The notes under the pieces were generated by a model. The model was not told the origin of the DNA and ran no database searches. It worked only from the letters and a program-made list of their open reading frames with translations. Shown here in pieces: positions 47,911 to 60,609 of a stretch of DNA of 64,000 nucleotides. A program made the position numbers and the translations under genes. Source of the DNA: Gyromitra esculenta. Taxonomy: Eukaryota > Ascomycota > Pezizomycetes > Pezizales > Discinaceae. The stretch is from the NCBI GenBank assembly GCA_038503075.1, contig JBCAML010000020.1:1116001-1180000 (forward strand). The letters are read 5' to 3'. Within the stretch, counting starts at the first letter, position 1; the number at the start of each line of letters is the position of its first letter.

Positions 47911-49681
47911 CTTGGCGTCTATGGGCTATTGTGAGACGAAAGTGTAGATGAATTGAGGGTGTAGGCGGGGCGGGCCGGGGAGCGCGGGGGTTGGTGGAAT
48001 TCAGCGGGATGAAGTGGTACTCGTGGGTAGGGTAACCTGTTATTGTAATGTTAGCTATCGCGATAAGAACATAAGTCTATAACACGCAGTCTATATTAGC
48101 ACATACAAACCCTCAGGAGTTAGGCTTTTTTCCGGGTTTATCCGCTGATTCGACGACTGTTATGTAGTCTTTAGGGTCTAACCGAAAAATAAAGCGTTAG
48201 TTGCCAGAGCACCAACGTCCCCCCTTCTCATCATGTAGGTGCGCAACAACTATCTTTCTTATTCGATCTTCACATGGGTTTCTCAAATTTCGGTTAGCGA
48301 TTAATTTGTTTATGGAGCTTGCTAATAACCTATATCATACATAACAGGAATCTAATGCTGGCGTATACGTAACGTACATACCCCCAAGAATCTTTGGGAG
48401 ACTATGATGAGGTGGAGGCTTGAGGAGAGCTACGTATTTTGCGAAACAACTTAAATGATTACGCTAGGCTTCCCGCGATTCATAGTTATTATCTACATAC
48501 GTATCAGCTTGTGAAACCCACTTTGTGGAGTTACACATTGCTGTTTACTGCATGGCTAACGCAGCTGCGCAGATGCGCAGTTACGTTTAGGTTCGTGGTT
48601 GGTCAGAAGGCCGGCCTATTGATTCACTAGGATTATGTTTCTGAGTAAACACTGATTTTTTTGAAAGAGGGGAACAGGATGTCATTCATAGTTCTTTGTC
48701 TCAGTAGGTATTTCCTATGCACGATTTACTCACTGGAGTAGAGTAGAGTGGGGTACGGTGTAGCGATGATGAATCAAACTTTGCAAATCGTGACAGTATC
48801 CGTGGATCGTTAAAATATATCTACTTTCCTTTGATGTCTCGTTAGGCATGAAAATTAATCTGCAGGACCTTTAGCGTGGAGGAAAGATGCTTTCTGGTGC
48901 CTCTTGCTACCTATCTTATCAATTTCTGCACGCGTGTGGATCTGCAGCAACAAATAATCGCAGCACTGGTAACGAAGGTATCTGATTTGCCGAGACTTCG
49001 GTACTCCCAGGGCTGCGCGAGAGCAGCTGGGCACAAGGCTGAGACGTTGGTTTTGGCCAGGGTCTAAGAGACAAGCTTCGCTGGCGGCTGACTTCGAATA
49101 AACTACCTTGCCTCGCTGTGGAAGCTGTTATTCTTCACTCAGAGCAACAGCAACTGAGGAAGCACACCCTATACGTTACGACACTCGGCGCCGGAATATT
49201 CCCTCGAAACCCTAAACTTACCGAAGCCCCCGAAACACTCGAGAGCCTGAGAACCTCGAAACCTCCGGTAAAAGGAGCTTTACTTACGAAGAAGAATTAG
49301 ACGAGAGGTGCAAGTAAATCTTACCCCTCTACAATCCTCAGCCTTCATAGTTCTTAAAAAGTGAGGTGTCATAAGAGGATAACGAGTTTCGGTCGCTGAG
49401 AGCTTACTAACTCATAACAAACTTCTATTGAATGACAGCAAATTTTTCGAGAACGACTCAACAACGCCTCCCGGAGCCCACCTTAACTTTGCGAAACTGG
49501 TTCATCTGGTATGAGAGATCCCATGTTTTAATTCTCGGTGTTTACGAACTTGGACTAACCTATTTTCATATTAGGAGCTAGAGCTAGCCTTGCGAAAACT
49601 CGGAACATATATACGATCGTTAGACTTTGAGATACAATTTCGAGTCGAGAAATCAACCTTATCCTCCGCAATCTCGTTGCC
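47911..49681. other. Spacer, divergent promoters
   Basis: Lies between the complex I subunit gene (minus strand) and the ankyrin gene (plus strand). Only short unsupported frames are present. A pyrimidine/AT-rich stretch before 49682 probably holds the ankyrin-gene 5' UTR. Confidence 0.45.
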
Positions 49682-52600
49682 ATGTCATCCGATAGCTCTC
49701 CTCCGCAGCCACCTCATACGGACGAAGTCGTTCACGATGACGCTCCTATTCCCAGTGAAACCCTACGAATGGAAGGCGAGGGTTTTAGTGATGACGATTT
49801 CGAATCTCAGCTCAGGAAGGCGGCCATGACTGGGGACTTAGAGGGTGTGAAGAGATTACTAGCGGAAGTATATATCGATGAGTACCTTCCAAGAGATCGG
49901 GAAAGGGCGCACGGCTACGGGCCGATGGAACCTCCCCTAACGGCACTACAATCAGCAGCGCGATGGGGACACCAAAGAGTTGTTGAGTTGTTGATAGAGG
50001 AAGGGGCACATATCAACGCTAGGGCATGGGGGAATGCTGGAAGAACGGCTCTGCAAGCGGCTGCAGAGAGCGGCCGGACGGAAATTGTAACAATATTGCT
50101 TGGGGCCGGGGCTGAAGTCAATGCTGCACTAGCGGAAAATAGCGGGAGAACAGCCCTGCAAGCGGCTGCTGGAGGCGTCCACGGAGCACTGGTAGATGTG
50201 CTGCTCAAAGCCGGGGCCGAAGTCAATGCTGCGCCGGCGAGGAATGGGAGAACAGCTCTGCAAGCGGCTGCTGGAGGTGGCCACGGAGCAGTGGAGGGTG
50301 GGATGCTCACAGCTGCAATAACAGAGGCTATAAAGGGTGGAAACCTAGCGACGTTGAAATTACTTATGAACTCTGAAGCTTCCCTTGCTGCAGAGGATTC
50401 CGCACGGCAAACACGTTTACACTTAGCTATTGAGAATTTTAGATTCACTATCTTACGATATCTTTTGAAATACCCATTCCCGCACTTGATCAATGGACGG
50501 GATACCAATGGGATGACTATTCTCCATCTCGCTGCAAAAGGAAACCATGTCTCGTTAGTTCCGCAAATATTGGCTGCTGGGCCTAATTTAGAGATTAGAG
50601 ACAACAGAGATCAAAGGCCATTAGATATTGCACTCCAGGGCGGAACTTTGAATAAAATTGGTAAGCTTTTGCTTGAAGGAGGAGCTAATATTCGCGATCT
50701 TAAGATGGGCTTTTGGCGCACGTGTTTAAAGGCCGCTGGTGGGGAGTTAATTCTTCTACAGGAAACCTTAACCGGTAACAAGAGTGCCAATGTTGTGAGC
50801 ATGGACCGTATTCCGAAGTTTCGGCTTAATTTTGATTCTGTACCGAAAAAGCGTCTCTAGTATGATATAGTTATCCCTAGTCTTAAGCTCAAACTAGTTG
50901 AGTGGTGGTTCTGCATATGGAATTCAACCAGCTACAGAGGAGGCGATCAGCGAGTTCTTTTCCAGATCCACCTTTAACAACTGCAGACCGAAATCTCCCA
51001 AGGATGAGGCTATGATAGAATGGGGGTGGTCTATTCCAAGGAATCTCGGCAACGGTGAAATCTTTGATGGTGGAATCTCTAGTGACGGAATCCCTGGTGA
51101 CGGAAGAAGTATTCCTTTAAAAGGTACAAGGTTCTTATCTCGCCTCAAATAGTCGTTGCGGGTTCATCTATATTGTTTTCGCAACAATTTTAACCATTTC
51201 GATAGGGATGATAACATGCCACATATCATTTGATATATTAGCTTCGAATTTGATGCAAGAGGAAGTTGATATAAGAGCGACCAATATGGGGGCGACCAAT
51301 ATGGGAGTCACTGGTGCAAGCGTTCCAGGCCAACATGGACTCTCGCCTTTTGAAACTAAGATGGAAAAATCTGAGATTCTCTGGATGATGTGGAACCCTA
51401 AGGCTGAAGCTGCTACTTCAGTTTCTTCGACTGGGAATTCCGCTAAACCAAAAATTGGAAGCTCTGATACCAAGATATCAATACCTATGTGCAAATCAAT
51501 GCATTTCAGAAGTAACATGAACCATGGTTGGATTCCCCATCATGGAGTAGAGTTCTTCACTCTTTTCATTGGCCATCTTCATGAACAGTGGACAACTGTT
51601 GGGGCTCAAGCAGAGGCCCATTTAGCAAATAGTGTATGTATACCCCACTTTCCGCTTGGAATCCTAGTTATCTATTAATTTAAGGCTATTTTGGTATTTA
51701 GCGTACGACGGTCTTACTTGATAAGGGGCGATCTTCTAAACTAATTGATAGCCTACTCAAGGATGCGCAGCAGTGGGATAATTTCCACAGACTATTGCGG
51801 TTGCATGTCCGCCAAGCGAAGAAGTTATTGAAGAAGTTTAGGGAAACTCCTATCTTACATGACGAAGTGAATTTTTTTGAATTAGAGAATGAGGGGAACG
51901 CTCTCGGCAGCCTGGAGAAAAGAATCGATGAGATGGAACGCGAGTGCGAGGAACAAATTTCAGACTTGGACAAGAGAACACAGGCTTTAATTGGACTGGT
52001 AAGCTTTTTATCACTAGGGTCTAAAGTCGTCTGAAATTAATCTAATCCGCTGCATCAGGTATTCAACTTGGTTTCCATTCATGAAGCTCAGATTTCTACA
52101 TCAACAGCTATGAGTATGAAGCGGCTAAGCTGGATTACAGTAAATTTTAATTCTCGTTCCATACAGAAAACCTATACTAATTCGGCCTTAGTTTGTATTC
52201 TTGCCGATGATATTTGTCGCGGTAATTCTCTCCCTTTTCACCTCCCAACATACTTCCTAACACTTGTCTATCTACTTCTTCAACAGAGTATCTTCGGGAT
52301 GAATGTGAATCTATTCAATCCAGATTGCCCAATGTGGTGGTGGTATCTAGTTGTCTTAGGTCCTGCGCTCGTCTTAATTCTTGTCGTGTGGCTAATCTTT
52401 AAGTACATCAAGGTTTGTCTATTCCCATCTACATCGAAATTCTTTGAGGGTTAACAAAAATGCGGTGTGTAGGTCGAGACATGGGTCGAAAGTACAGTGG
52501 GCGTGTATCTGGAAAACCTCGCCGAGTCACTTTCAAAGTATCTCAAAAATGCCCGATCAAGAAATCATGAGAAAAATCTCGATCCGGAGTCGGGATTCGA

Positions 52601-52688
52601 GCGTAGCATGACGTCGGTATCGACATCGACATCAAGACGAGCGAGCAGGATTGGTTGGTTCGACTCTAAGAAGGTTAAGAACACGTGA
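49682..52688 (+). CDS. Ankyrin-repeat protein with CorA-like membrane domain, 853 aa
   Basis: Exons 49682..50839, 50898..51123, 51206..51633, 51702..51998, 52059..52139, 52192..52221, 52287..52412, 52473..52688; seven introns of 52-82 nt, all in phase. Residues about 40-370 hold ankyrin repeats; three central units (GRTALQAAAGG.HGA) are nearly identical, one cut short. A middle region without known fold includes WGWSIPRNLGNGEIFD and a conserved-looking WIPHHGVEFFTLFIGHLHEQW. A charged helical segment follows (about 610-700). Then comes a CorA-type end: MKRLSWIT-FVFLPMIFVA-SIFGMN, with the GMN signature at about 744-746, and a second membrane helix from WWWYLVVLG. A Ser-rich cytosolic tail ends at 852-853. 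The 10-codon exon 6 completes the first membrane helix. CorA-like modules carry divalent cations in true CorA. Here the long N terminus suggests a fungal-specific signalling or self-recognition type protein; transport is unproven. Confidence 0.85.
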
Positions 52689-55600
52689 GGGATTGCTGCG
52701 AGGCTGTTTTGAACCAGATACTATTATTTTTGGGTTCGCTTGAGCTACGAGAAGTGAGCTAGGTCGCTAGATTATTTCATTTAGTGGGGGAATAGGAGCT
52801 CGACAGATAGGAGTAGCATTTGCGAGAGTGGTGATGGTATGTTTTGGATTTTATTTATCGAGGTTGAGATTGCGGATGAGGCTGGGAATGAAATCGGTTG
52901 ATCGATTTTAGTCACAACCGGTGTCTACTCATTTATAATAGCCGCTACTGCGTGCGTGCACAAGATATTTCCCGACGCATGTAGCTGTTAACGTGGATAG
53001 TTAGCACGCGCAAAGTTTACTTGCAACTTACGCGGTGGCATGAAACGGTTTAGAAGGTTAGCCTGACGCGATGATATGTCGACGCTATCGTTCCTTGCGC
53101 AGATTCTCTATAGGAAATACGTAAAACTTTGTCCAAGCCCCAGCATACAGTGTAGAGTATATTAAATAGTATGAATTGATTATCGGGCAGCTTAGCTATA
53201 GTCATCGCGCCTTATGCACAGCTAAAGAACCTTTGCCTCCAAAGTAGGGTTTTGTTCACGCCATAACTTCTATTGCATGCGATATTCTTGTACCCAATCA
53301 AAGTACGATTGAACCAAAAAAAAAGAACATTTGCCTCTAAAGTCCGCAAGCGTCAGTGAACGCTTTCGGCTCTCACTACTTCCAGCCTCTATACGTATTC
53401 ATCGCCATTAGGAAGTTTCTTCAACATAATATTGGATATAGCTTCCTAACGTGTGCGGGCTCCAGCGCTCGGTCAGAGGTCGATCCCTCGGCGGGCTCTC
53501 GGCGGGCTCAGCGGAAGCGCAGGAGTAGGAAAACTATGGGTACCTTGTGGGCACGGAGAAGTAGCATATAGCTTCCCTCAAACAAGCAAGCAAGCATCGA
53601 TCGATTGTTATTGACCTCTCTACGTGCCTACTATTACAACACACAATGTTGGATATATGGTATATATCCATTCGCTTCCTAGTGTTTTATTGGCACGTCA
53701 TTATTCAGAATACCGATATCGGTTCGGTCAATAGTCTTACCTGCTAATGGGGGTTGCTCGGGCCGATCTATTTGGCGCCCAAAGAACCCCCATAAACCTG
53801 TTTATATATGACTCCATAGGGAGTATATGTACGGAGCTCTATTCCCGCTCGTCTATTCTCTATTCTCTTTACTACTTTACTCGCTATCGAATATCACATA
53901 TCTATTCATTATATTCAACACACAAACTGCCGGTGCAAACGAGTGACTTCTTATGATCATATCTAGTAAACGTTACGCAAGAATACAGTAAACAAGATGG
54001 CTGTTATAGAAAGTCAATTCTTGCGATATCCTTGAATATTTTTAGCCACCTGTAGGACAGATTCATAAGCTTATAGCATATGCGCATGCGTGACCGATCG
54101 AGATATATGGTCCGCGATTATGTGACTACAAGAAATGCCACGAGCCGGTGTGACCTCAAGTATCGTTACCCTATAATCTTCTAAATTCCGAGGAGATCAA
54201 CGGGCAACACTCTATTACTTAATCTTAGAATTTCCAAAAAAAAATGGGGAGGGGGATATAGATATAATGTTAAGGGTTTAACGGCTCACTGGATTCGTGA
54301 GTTATATTTGGTGATTTCATAAAGTCACAAGCGCAAGCTCGGTAGTCCAGCGGTCTTCCTACATCGAAAATGGAGGTCACCACTAATACTCGACGATGTC
54401 CAGGGTAACTGCGTAGGGGTACGTGTGATCAAGGCTTTGTTGCTAATACGTGTGTACATAACCCAACATGTACACGTCTAGGCATTAGATGACCTAGCTC
54501 AAGATGCCGCTAATCCAAAACTTCAAGTTAGCTCGTAACTAGGTTCTAGGTCTCTATCAGAGTTGTATGTAGGTTTGGTCCATTCACAGTTATTACTACA
54601 AGTAGCATCTAATCTCGGTATTTTCCAATCACGGGTCTTTTCCGCCCACCAGTTTCTCTCCGATCAACGCCCTCCGCTGCGTAATCGAGTGCGTGTACTG
54701 TAGCTGCGCCTCTTAAACCATAAGATGTTTGCAAACCGCATCATATTAGTGCAAGCTCGCTTTGTATTTTTTTTTGGCTTCCAATATGCCTCAGAAGCGT
54801 AGGTCTAGGGGTAGAGAAACCACCGTTATACTTACCGCTGTACTTACTATTTCATGAAACCTCACTCGAACTAGCAGTCCACTTGAACTACGCGTATCCT
54901 ACAACAGGCCACATCCAAGCAAGGCTGAAAGAGCCTACGACAAGATTAGAAACACAAAGTATCACCCGACAAAAGCGACTGCATGTAGATGTAGTCGTTG
55001 AAGGAGGCACATTTAGTTTCAGATGTGGAAATTGCCGAGATAGCTCAACAGGACTGGTGATTGGAACACACGTGTACTACCAGTGGCTTAGCTTGTCCTA
55101 CATGGTGGAACTTCAAGGTAGCAAGTACTAACTTGTATGACTTGCGTCTGTTTAAGGTTGGCTGGAAGGCAGATTCGGTTTAATTACATTCTACTTCTGG
55201 GTATGGAGGGGAGTTCTAAATCTGCTAGGCCGGTACATTTCTAGGAGGGTTGGAGCTAGAAAGACTTCTTTTGAATTATTATTATTTTTTTGATCGGATT
55301 AAAGGGCTCACGCACTCGTGAGAGTTTAGCTAGAAGCGTATTCCACGCGGACCAGTTAGATGAAAATAAAGAACTAAATTTGCGTGGTATATACAGGTTT
55401 TTTTTTTTTTTGAACTATAAGTATTAAGGAAGATGGACTATCAACCCAAGACTTCGGCCTTCGTCCCGAGCCAATATACCCCTGACATCCACGGGAAACA
55501 GAAAGTAACTAGTACTGAAACCCATGATGGTTCCGGGGATTCAATGAACTACACTGAGTCAATTCTAGAACCTACCATCTGCAGCGCGGTGGGTTATTTT

Positions 55601-57533
55601 TGTAAAAGGGGGGCTTTGAAGTAACGCGAAGTGCATTTTATCTTTTCACGATATTTGGAATATGGGGACATTTTAGGAGTTAACAGTTTCGCATGAGCCT
55701 CGTACAACCAACACATACGTGGTGGACAAGACAGTATATGAATCGAAGTAGTACATATCGTGGAAGGCAGCCTTGAGGGTTTACCTTGTGGGGGCAGCCT
55801 AGCGACTGGAAAGAGTTGGCTTGCGTGGTTGGCGAGTAGATAGGGTAACCAGTATCTAGGGTAGGACGACTAGGATACATGTAGGTACTTGTACTTGTGC
55901 AAGATAGAATAAAAGAATAGTTTTCCTCTTTGAAGCCATTGCGGCGTATTGTACTCAACCATGCAATAGACATGTTCTTGGAACCAAGGATGTCACCCGA
56001 TACTTGGCACAGTTTCTCAGATTTTTGTCGCCACCACAGGTAGATAAAGACGTTGCGGCAAGCAAGAGCCTGTTCTCGTGGCAAGCATTATCACTTATCT
56101 TCTGATGTTTCTTGGCTTTCTGGGCTCCTTCTCTGAGGGTTGCCGAGCCTTTTCCACCTTCCTGAAGTTCAATCGTTCGCAGGACAAATCTCACCATTAC
56201 TTGATTGCCATCTCTCTTGATTGATTCGTGGCACGCTTGCCCTTCGTTTCACGGGTAGACGGGTCATCATCGTGGTGTTACTTCACTCGGGAAAAAGGCA
56301 AATGGAGATGCGAAAAATTGATTGCACGAATCTTATGTACCAGGTGTTTTTCGGGGGGGGGTCTTTTTGATTAATAATCATCGAGTTAAATGTCATAATC
56401 TATAGGCTGGTTACCTGCCAGAAAGTAGCCATCACCTATCGTCCAATTTATGAGGTTAGCACCCAGATAAGAGTTGGTGGGTGAAGTCTGGCCCGTCGCT
56501 TGGCGGTAGTAGTAAGTCGAAACGAATACCAGCATGTCGCTAGCTGGATACCTAGATCAAGGCCAATTTGGAGTAACGCTTCTGGATTAGACCCAGGTTC
56601 ACTTACGGGAGCACCGTAAAGGCTACTAGATATCCTCGTACGGTTGTACATGTAGCACACAACATCCATTAGAATAGGTAGTATTAGAAATGGCGGGTTC
56701 ATTGGCAACGCCGGAGACCGCCGCTTTAGAGGATTCCATGGCTTTGGGGGGCTTGAAATCACCCCGGTGACCTGGGAGAGTTCGCTGAAGCTTCTTTATA
56801 GCTGCTGGAGATTGCTGAGAAATCTTCCAAATCTTATTTTTTTTTCTTCTCGTGCTGACTTCGCGGGCGCTAGACTGTGTTGGGCTTACTATCCCCGGCG
56901 CACGGCTGATCTTTCCGTATTGGGGCAGATGCCCGATCCCCATGTAACGTTTGTTTGGAGAGAAGAAGGAGCAGCAAGGCGGTCTTCCTATGGTTGGTTT
57001 GGAGAACGCCTGGAGCCGTTGCTAGCCACGAGAGGGCTCCTAGCTGGTCAACACTGCAACTGTCTCTGCTAGCGAGCAATGGTTTTGTGTGAATCCGGGA
57101 TGGTTATGGTTGGGCAGTGCCAAGTGGGAGGGCTGCTAGCATTTTGGGGTGATGAGATGCTATTCGATCGGCACCCTACAGAACTGGAAGATCCTACCGT
57201 AACCTTCCCTCTTCACCGGCTTATGCAGCCTTTAGAATGCGCCTCGAAGTACTGCAGATAGAGATACACGAGGCAAATTTGGCTCCTAGGTTGTGTGTTA
57301 GGTTGTATTTTTGTTCGCTCACGTGCGGTTGTTTTATCCACTACGATCTCTATATCTACCTCTCGCCCCGCGTCACCTTCGGATTTGGTTTCGTAGTTCG
57401 CTCCATACCAACCTGACGATTTTTGGACGGCCCCAAGATAAGGATACCCAATATATAGGACGTGTATTGTCTGTGAGGAAAAATCGTCACTCAGCTCCCC
57501 TCTTTCCGATCGAAATCGGATTCAACCGCCGTC
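52689..57533. other. Long gene-poor, AT-rich region
   Basis: About 4.8 kb. Frames at 54883-55131, 55433-55624, 55680-56084 and 56767-57072 show no domain, splice continuation or recognised family. A small hairpin with ATGGGGGTT/AACCCCCAT arms lies at about 53748-53793. The last 250 bases before 57534 are likely the permease 5' UTR. Confidence 0.45.
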
Positions 57534-59602
57534 ATGAATCGCAGAGGGAATGGCAGTACAAATTCATCCCCGGATCCTTCACTCCAGGGAGGCGTCCCCA
57601 GCAATGAGAAAATTCCACAATCGGTATTCCTCGAGCCCCGAAGTGAGCTCGTTCAAGTAGATGACGCCCACGATTTGCATCGTGGCTTGAAAGCCAGGCA
57701 CATTACTATGATTGCTATTGGAGGCGCTATTGGAACTGGGTTGATTATCGGGACGTAAGTTTATTGGCCCATGCGCTCCCTGTGTTAAATGTACTTTTTT
57801 TTTGTGCTAAAAACGATATTATAAATGATGTAGTGGTTCTGCACTTGCTCGCGCTGGTCCTGCATCAATTCTTATATCTTATAGTATTGTTGGATTTTTG
57901 GTATACCTAGTCATGTGCGCGCTCGGTGAAATGGCAGCTTGGTTGCCAATGGCTTCTGGGTTTACGGGTTATGCTGCGAGATTCTGTGATCCTGCTCTCG
58001 GATTCGCGTTAGGCTATACATATTGGTTCAAGTACGTGTTTTCCATTATTAATACTTTATTTCTTAATCGATTCGATTGATTTCTGACAGCTAAAAATAG
58101 GTATATCATTGTCACGCCGAACCAATTGACGGCAGCAGCACTTGTGATACAATACTGGCTTCCCAGGGACAAGGTCAACCCAGGGGTATGGATTGCTATA
58201 TTTCTGGTGGTTATAGTATTCATCAATTACTTCGGCATTCGATTCTTTGGAGAGTTTGAATTTTGGCTTTCTAGTAAGTCTCAATCGTTTATTATATCTG
58301 CTCAGATATTCCTCTTATCCAGCCGCTGACCCTATTTTTCTTAGGTATTAAGGTTGTCACTATTGTGGCTTTGATTATTCTCTCCCTGGTCCTTGTATTG
58401 GGAGGTGGCCCGGACCACGATAGGAAAGGTTTCCGCTATTGGAAGAATCCCGGCGCGTTCAACACATATATCACAGATGGCAGTACTGGCCGCTTCCTTG
58501 CTCTCTGGTCCACATTCGTCTCAGCTACTTTTGCTTACCTTGGTACTGAGCTTGTTGGTGTTACGGTCGGCGAAGCCCAGAACCCTCGAAAAACCATTCC
58601 CAGGGCCATTAAGCTCACCTTCTACCGAATCGTCGTCTTCTACGTTTTCTCGGTCTTTTTGCTCGGAATGTTGGTTCCCTACAATTCTCCAGACCTTAAT
58701 GACGCCACCAGTAAATCCACCTCCGCTCACGCTAGTCCCTTCGTTGTAGCCATTGTTTTGAGTGGTATTCCACACTTGCCTGGGATTTTGAATGCATGCA
58801 TTCTTATCTTTGTGTTCTCCGCATCTAATTCAGGTAATTAACACTCCCTCCAAAGCCTTAGTTATCGAATTGCATGCGCTAACTGTTTTATAGATTTGTA
58901 CATTGCATCAAGAACGATTTACGGCTTGGCGAAGGAAGGGAAAGCGCCCGCTTTCCTGGCTAAAACCGATAAACGTGGTGTCCCTTACTACGCCTTGGGT
59001 TGCAGCGCAATATTCGGACTGTTAGCTTTCATGAACGTCTCCGAGGATTCCAAGACCGTATTCGGTTACTTTGTCAATCTTGTGACCATTTTCGGTATGT
59101 ATATATAACTTTAGTTTGGCTCGACCACGTACTTTGCAATGCTAATTCCGTCCACCCCATTTCTATAGGTCTTCTAACTTGGATTTCGATTTTGGTCTCA
59201 CACATCTACTTCGTTCGAGCTCGTCGTGCCCAGGGCGTTACCGATGCGCAACTAGCATACACAGCTCCATTCGGTGTAAAAGGCTCATATGGCGCCCTCT
59301 TCCTCTGCATTCTCATCGCCATCTTCAAGAACTTCAACGTGTTTACTCCATCCCCCAAATACGGCAAATGGGACTATAAGAATTTCGTCACTGGCTATCT
59401 CGGAATCCCGCTTTACCTCATCATGATTTTCGGGTACAAGTTTATGTACAGCAACAGCGGGATCAGGCCCGAGGACGCAGATCTGTTTACCGGCAAGGAC
59501 AAGATTGATCGCGAGGAGGCTGAATTCCTTAGACAGCAAGAAGAAAAGGGACCGACCCAGGGAAGCTGGTTTTATAGATATTTTGTCTCTTGGTTGTTCT
59601 AA
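57534..59602 (+). CDS. Amino acid permease, YAT/APC family (Dip5-like), 571 aa
   Basis: Exons 57534..57754, 57834..58031, 58101..58273, 58345..58833, 58894..59094, 59169..59602; five introns with consensus sites close in frame. A hydrophilic 50-residue N terminus precedes about 12 membrane helices. The first helix carries the substrate-binding glycine motif GGAIGTGLIIGTGSALARAGP. Further family blocks are GEMAAWLPMASGFTGYA, LGTELVGVTVGEAQNPRKTIPRAI, VPYNSPDLND, ASNSDLYIASRTIYGLAKEGKAPAF and YFVNLVTIFG. This is the plasma-membrane YAT family; the sequence is nearest in style to dicarboxylic amino acid permease Dip5, so glutamate/aspartate uptake is likely but not certain. The C-terminal tail is acidic and soluble. 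Confidence 0.93.
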
Positions 59603-60120
59603 AAGGAGATGGGTTGGAGTTTGTTTGTTTGTTTGTTTGTTTTGTTTACCTATGAAGAACATATCGCCAGCAGTTTTTTTTTTGTCACTATGTTTGGCAC
59701 GTACGTACGCCGATTGGGTTGTGTTTTGATGCATTCTTTTTCGTGTCTTTAATCGTACGTCTGGGAGGATTTGGTTATTGATTTATGAATGGCTGTATGT
59801 TACTATATACTCAAGATTTTAGAGGTTGGGAGCGAATAATGAAGAAAAAAAATCGCATGATTTGGTCTCCTAATGGTATTATCTAACGCAAAAGTACTGG
59901 AGTCCTGATATACAGATAGATTGCTCTATGTAGGTATACTTTTGGCGTGGTTTTTTATTTTCCCATAGGGCCAGGGGAGTAGGTTATGTGTTCTTCTAAC
60001 AAAATTAAGTGACTATCCACCAGAATCTATTTCTATCTTTCTACCAACGCAATATTCGGGTTCACAAACCAAGTGTAAGTGCTAGTATGGGGATGGGGGT
60101 AAATAATTATATGAGCTCAG

Positions 60121-60161
60121 AATCCGGGATTCCTACATGGTCACCCACCACAGTACTGACC
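60121..60161 (-). pseudogene. 5S rRNA 3' fragment
   Basis: The minus strand reads GGTCAGTACTGTGGTGGGTG then ACCATGTAGGAATCCCGGAT, closely matching the 3' half of fungal 5S rRNA (GGTTAGTACTTGGGTGGGTG, ACCACC.GGGAATCCCGGGT). The 5' half is absent. Dispersed 5S genes and fragments are normal in filamentous ascomycetes. It could also be the head of a 5S-derived SINE, but no tail was seen. Confidence 0.5.
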
Positions 60162-60190
60162 ATGATGTGTACTCGTTCCTAGACATATAT

Positions 60191-60310
60191 ATGAACCGGA
60201 AAACAGGGGTGTATGGGCTTTACATGCTACGATACCATTCTTAGGCTGCGTGTCATACAAAGGCCATTTCCGTAGCATATAAAGCTACACACCCCTAGTT
60301 TTTGGTTCAT
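60191..60310. mobile_element. Palindromic MITE, 120 bp, copy 2
   Basis: Arms 60191..60231 and 60271..60310 are imperfect reverse complements (outer ends ATGAACCGGAAAACAGGGGT and ATGAACCAAAAACTAGGGGT, inner ends meeting at CATGCTACG/CGTAGCATA). The loop is about 39 bp. It shares the GAACCGGAAAACA...GGGGTGT arm with the element at 31419-31553 but is more diverged, so it is the older copy. Confidence 0.7.
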
Positions 60311-60369
60311 GCTTGAGAATGGGCAGATTGTTGATCTGATAAGATTACTGATTGGTGTCGAGTTGCCTA

Positions 60370-60609
60370 CCGTAGGTATTGGGCAAATACAGACCGTTGC
60401 CAAGAGGGGGGCTTGATAAACTTTACCTTTCGGGTGATCGATTTGCAACACCAAACCAACACATCAGAGGGCAAGACGGCTCAGCTGAGGCTTTTCAAAT
60501 CTGTTCGCAGAAAAAATATCCCTAAATTGGCTTCCCTTCCCCCATAAGTGGGATAGTATCCTAAACGCCCCCCACTTGGCAACGGTCTGTATTTACCCAA
60601 TACCTACGG
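60370..60609. mobile_element. 240-bp Tc1/mariner-type MITE with 43-bp TIRs
   Basis: TIRs 60370..60412 and 60567..60609 begin CCGTAGGTATTGGG and match with two mismatches over 43 bp. TA dinucleotides flank both ends (60368-60369 and 60610-60611), the Tc1/mariner target-site duplication. The interior of about 154 bp has no coding capacity, so the element would need a transposase in trans. It sits 59 bp from the palindromic MITE. Confidence 0.75.

Noticed and set aside
50840..51160. In-frame stops after the ankyrin region suggested a pseudogene (frame reading WWFCIWNSTSYRGGDQRV with TAG, TAA, TGA).
   Set aside because: Introns at 50840-50897 and 51124-51205 bypass the stops, use GT-AG ends and close in phase with a better downstream frame; the gene is intact.
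53455..53515. GAGGTCGATCCCTC resembles a tRNA T arm, followed by a CGGCGGGCTCT repeat.
   Set aside because: No matching D or anticodon arm and no Pol III terminator at the right distance.
56767..57607. Open frames upstream of the permease (101 and 98 codons).
   Set aside because: No recognisable protein; they lie in the probable 5' region and the second overlaps the permease start in another frame.
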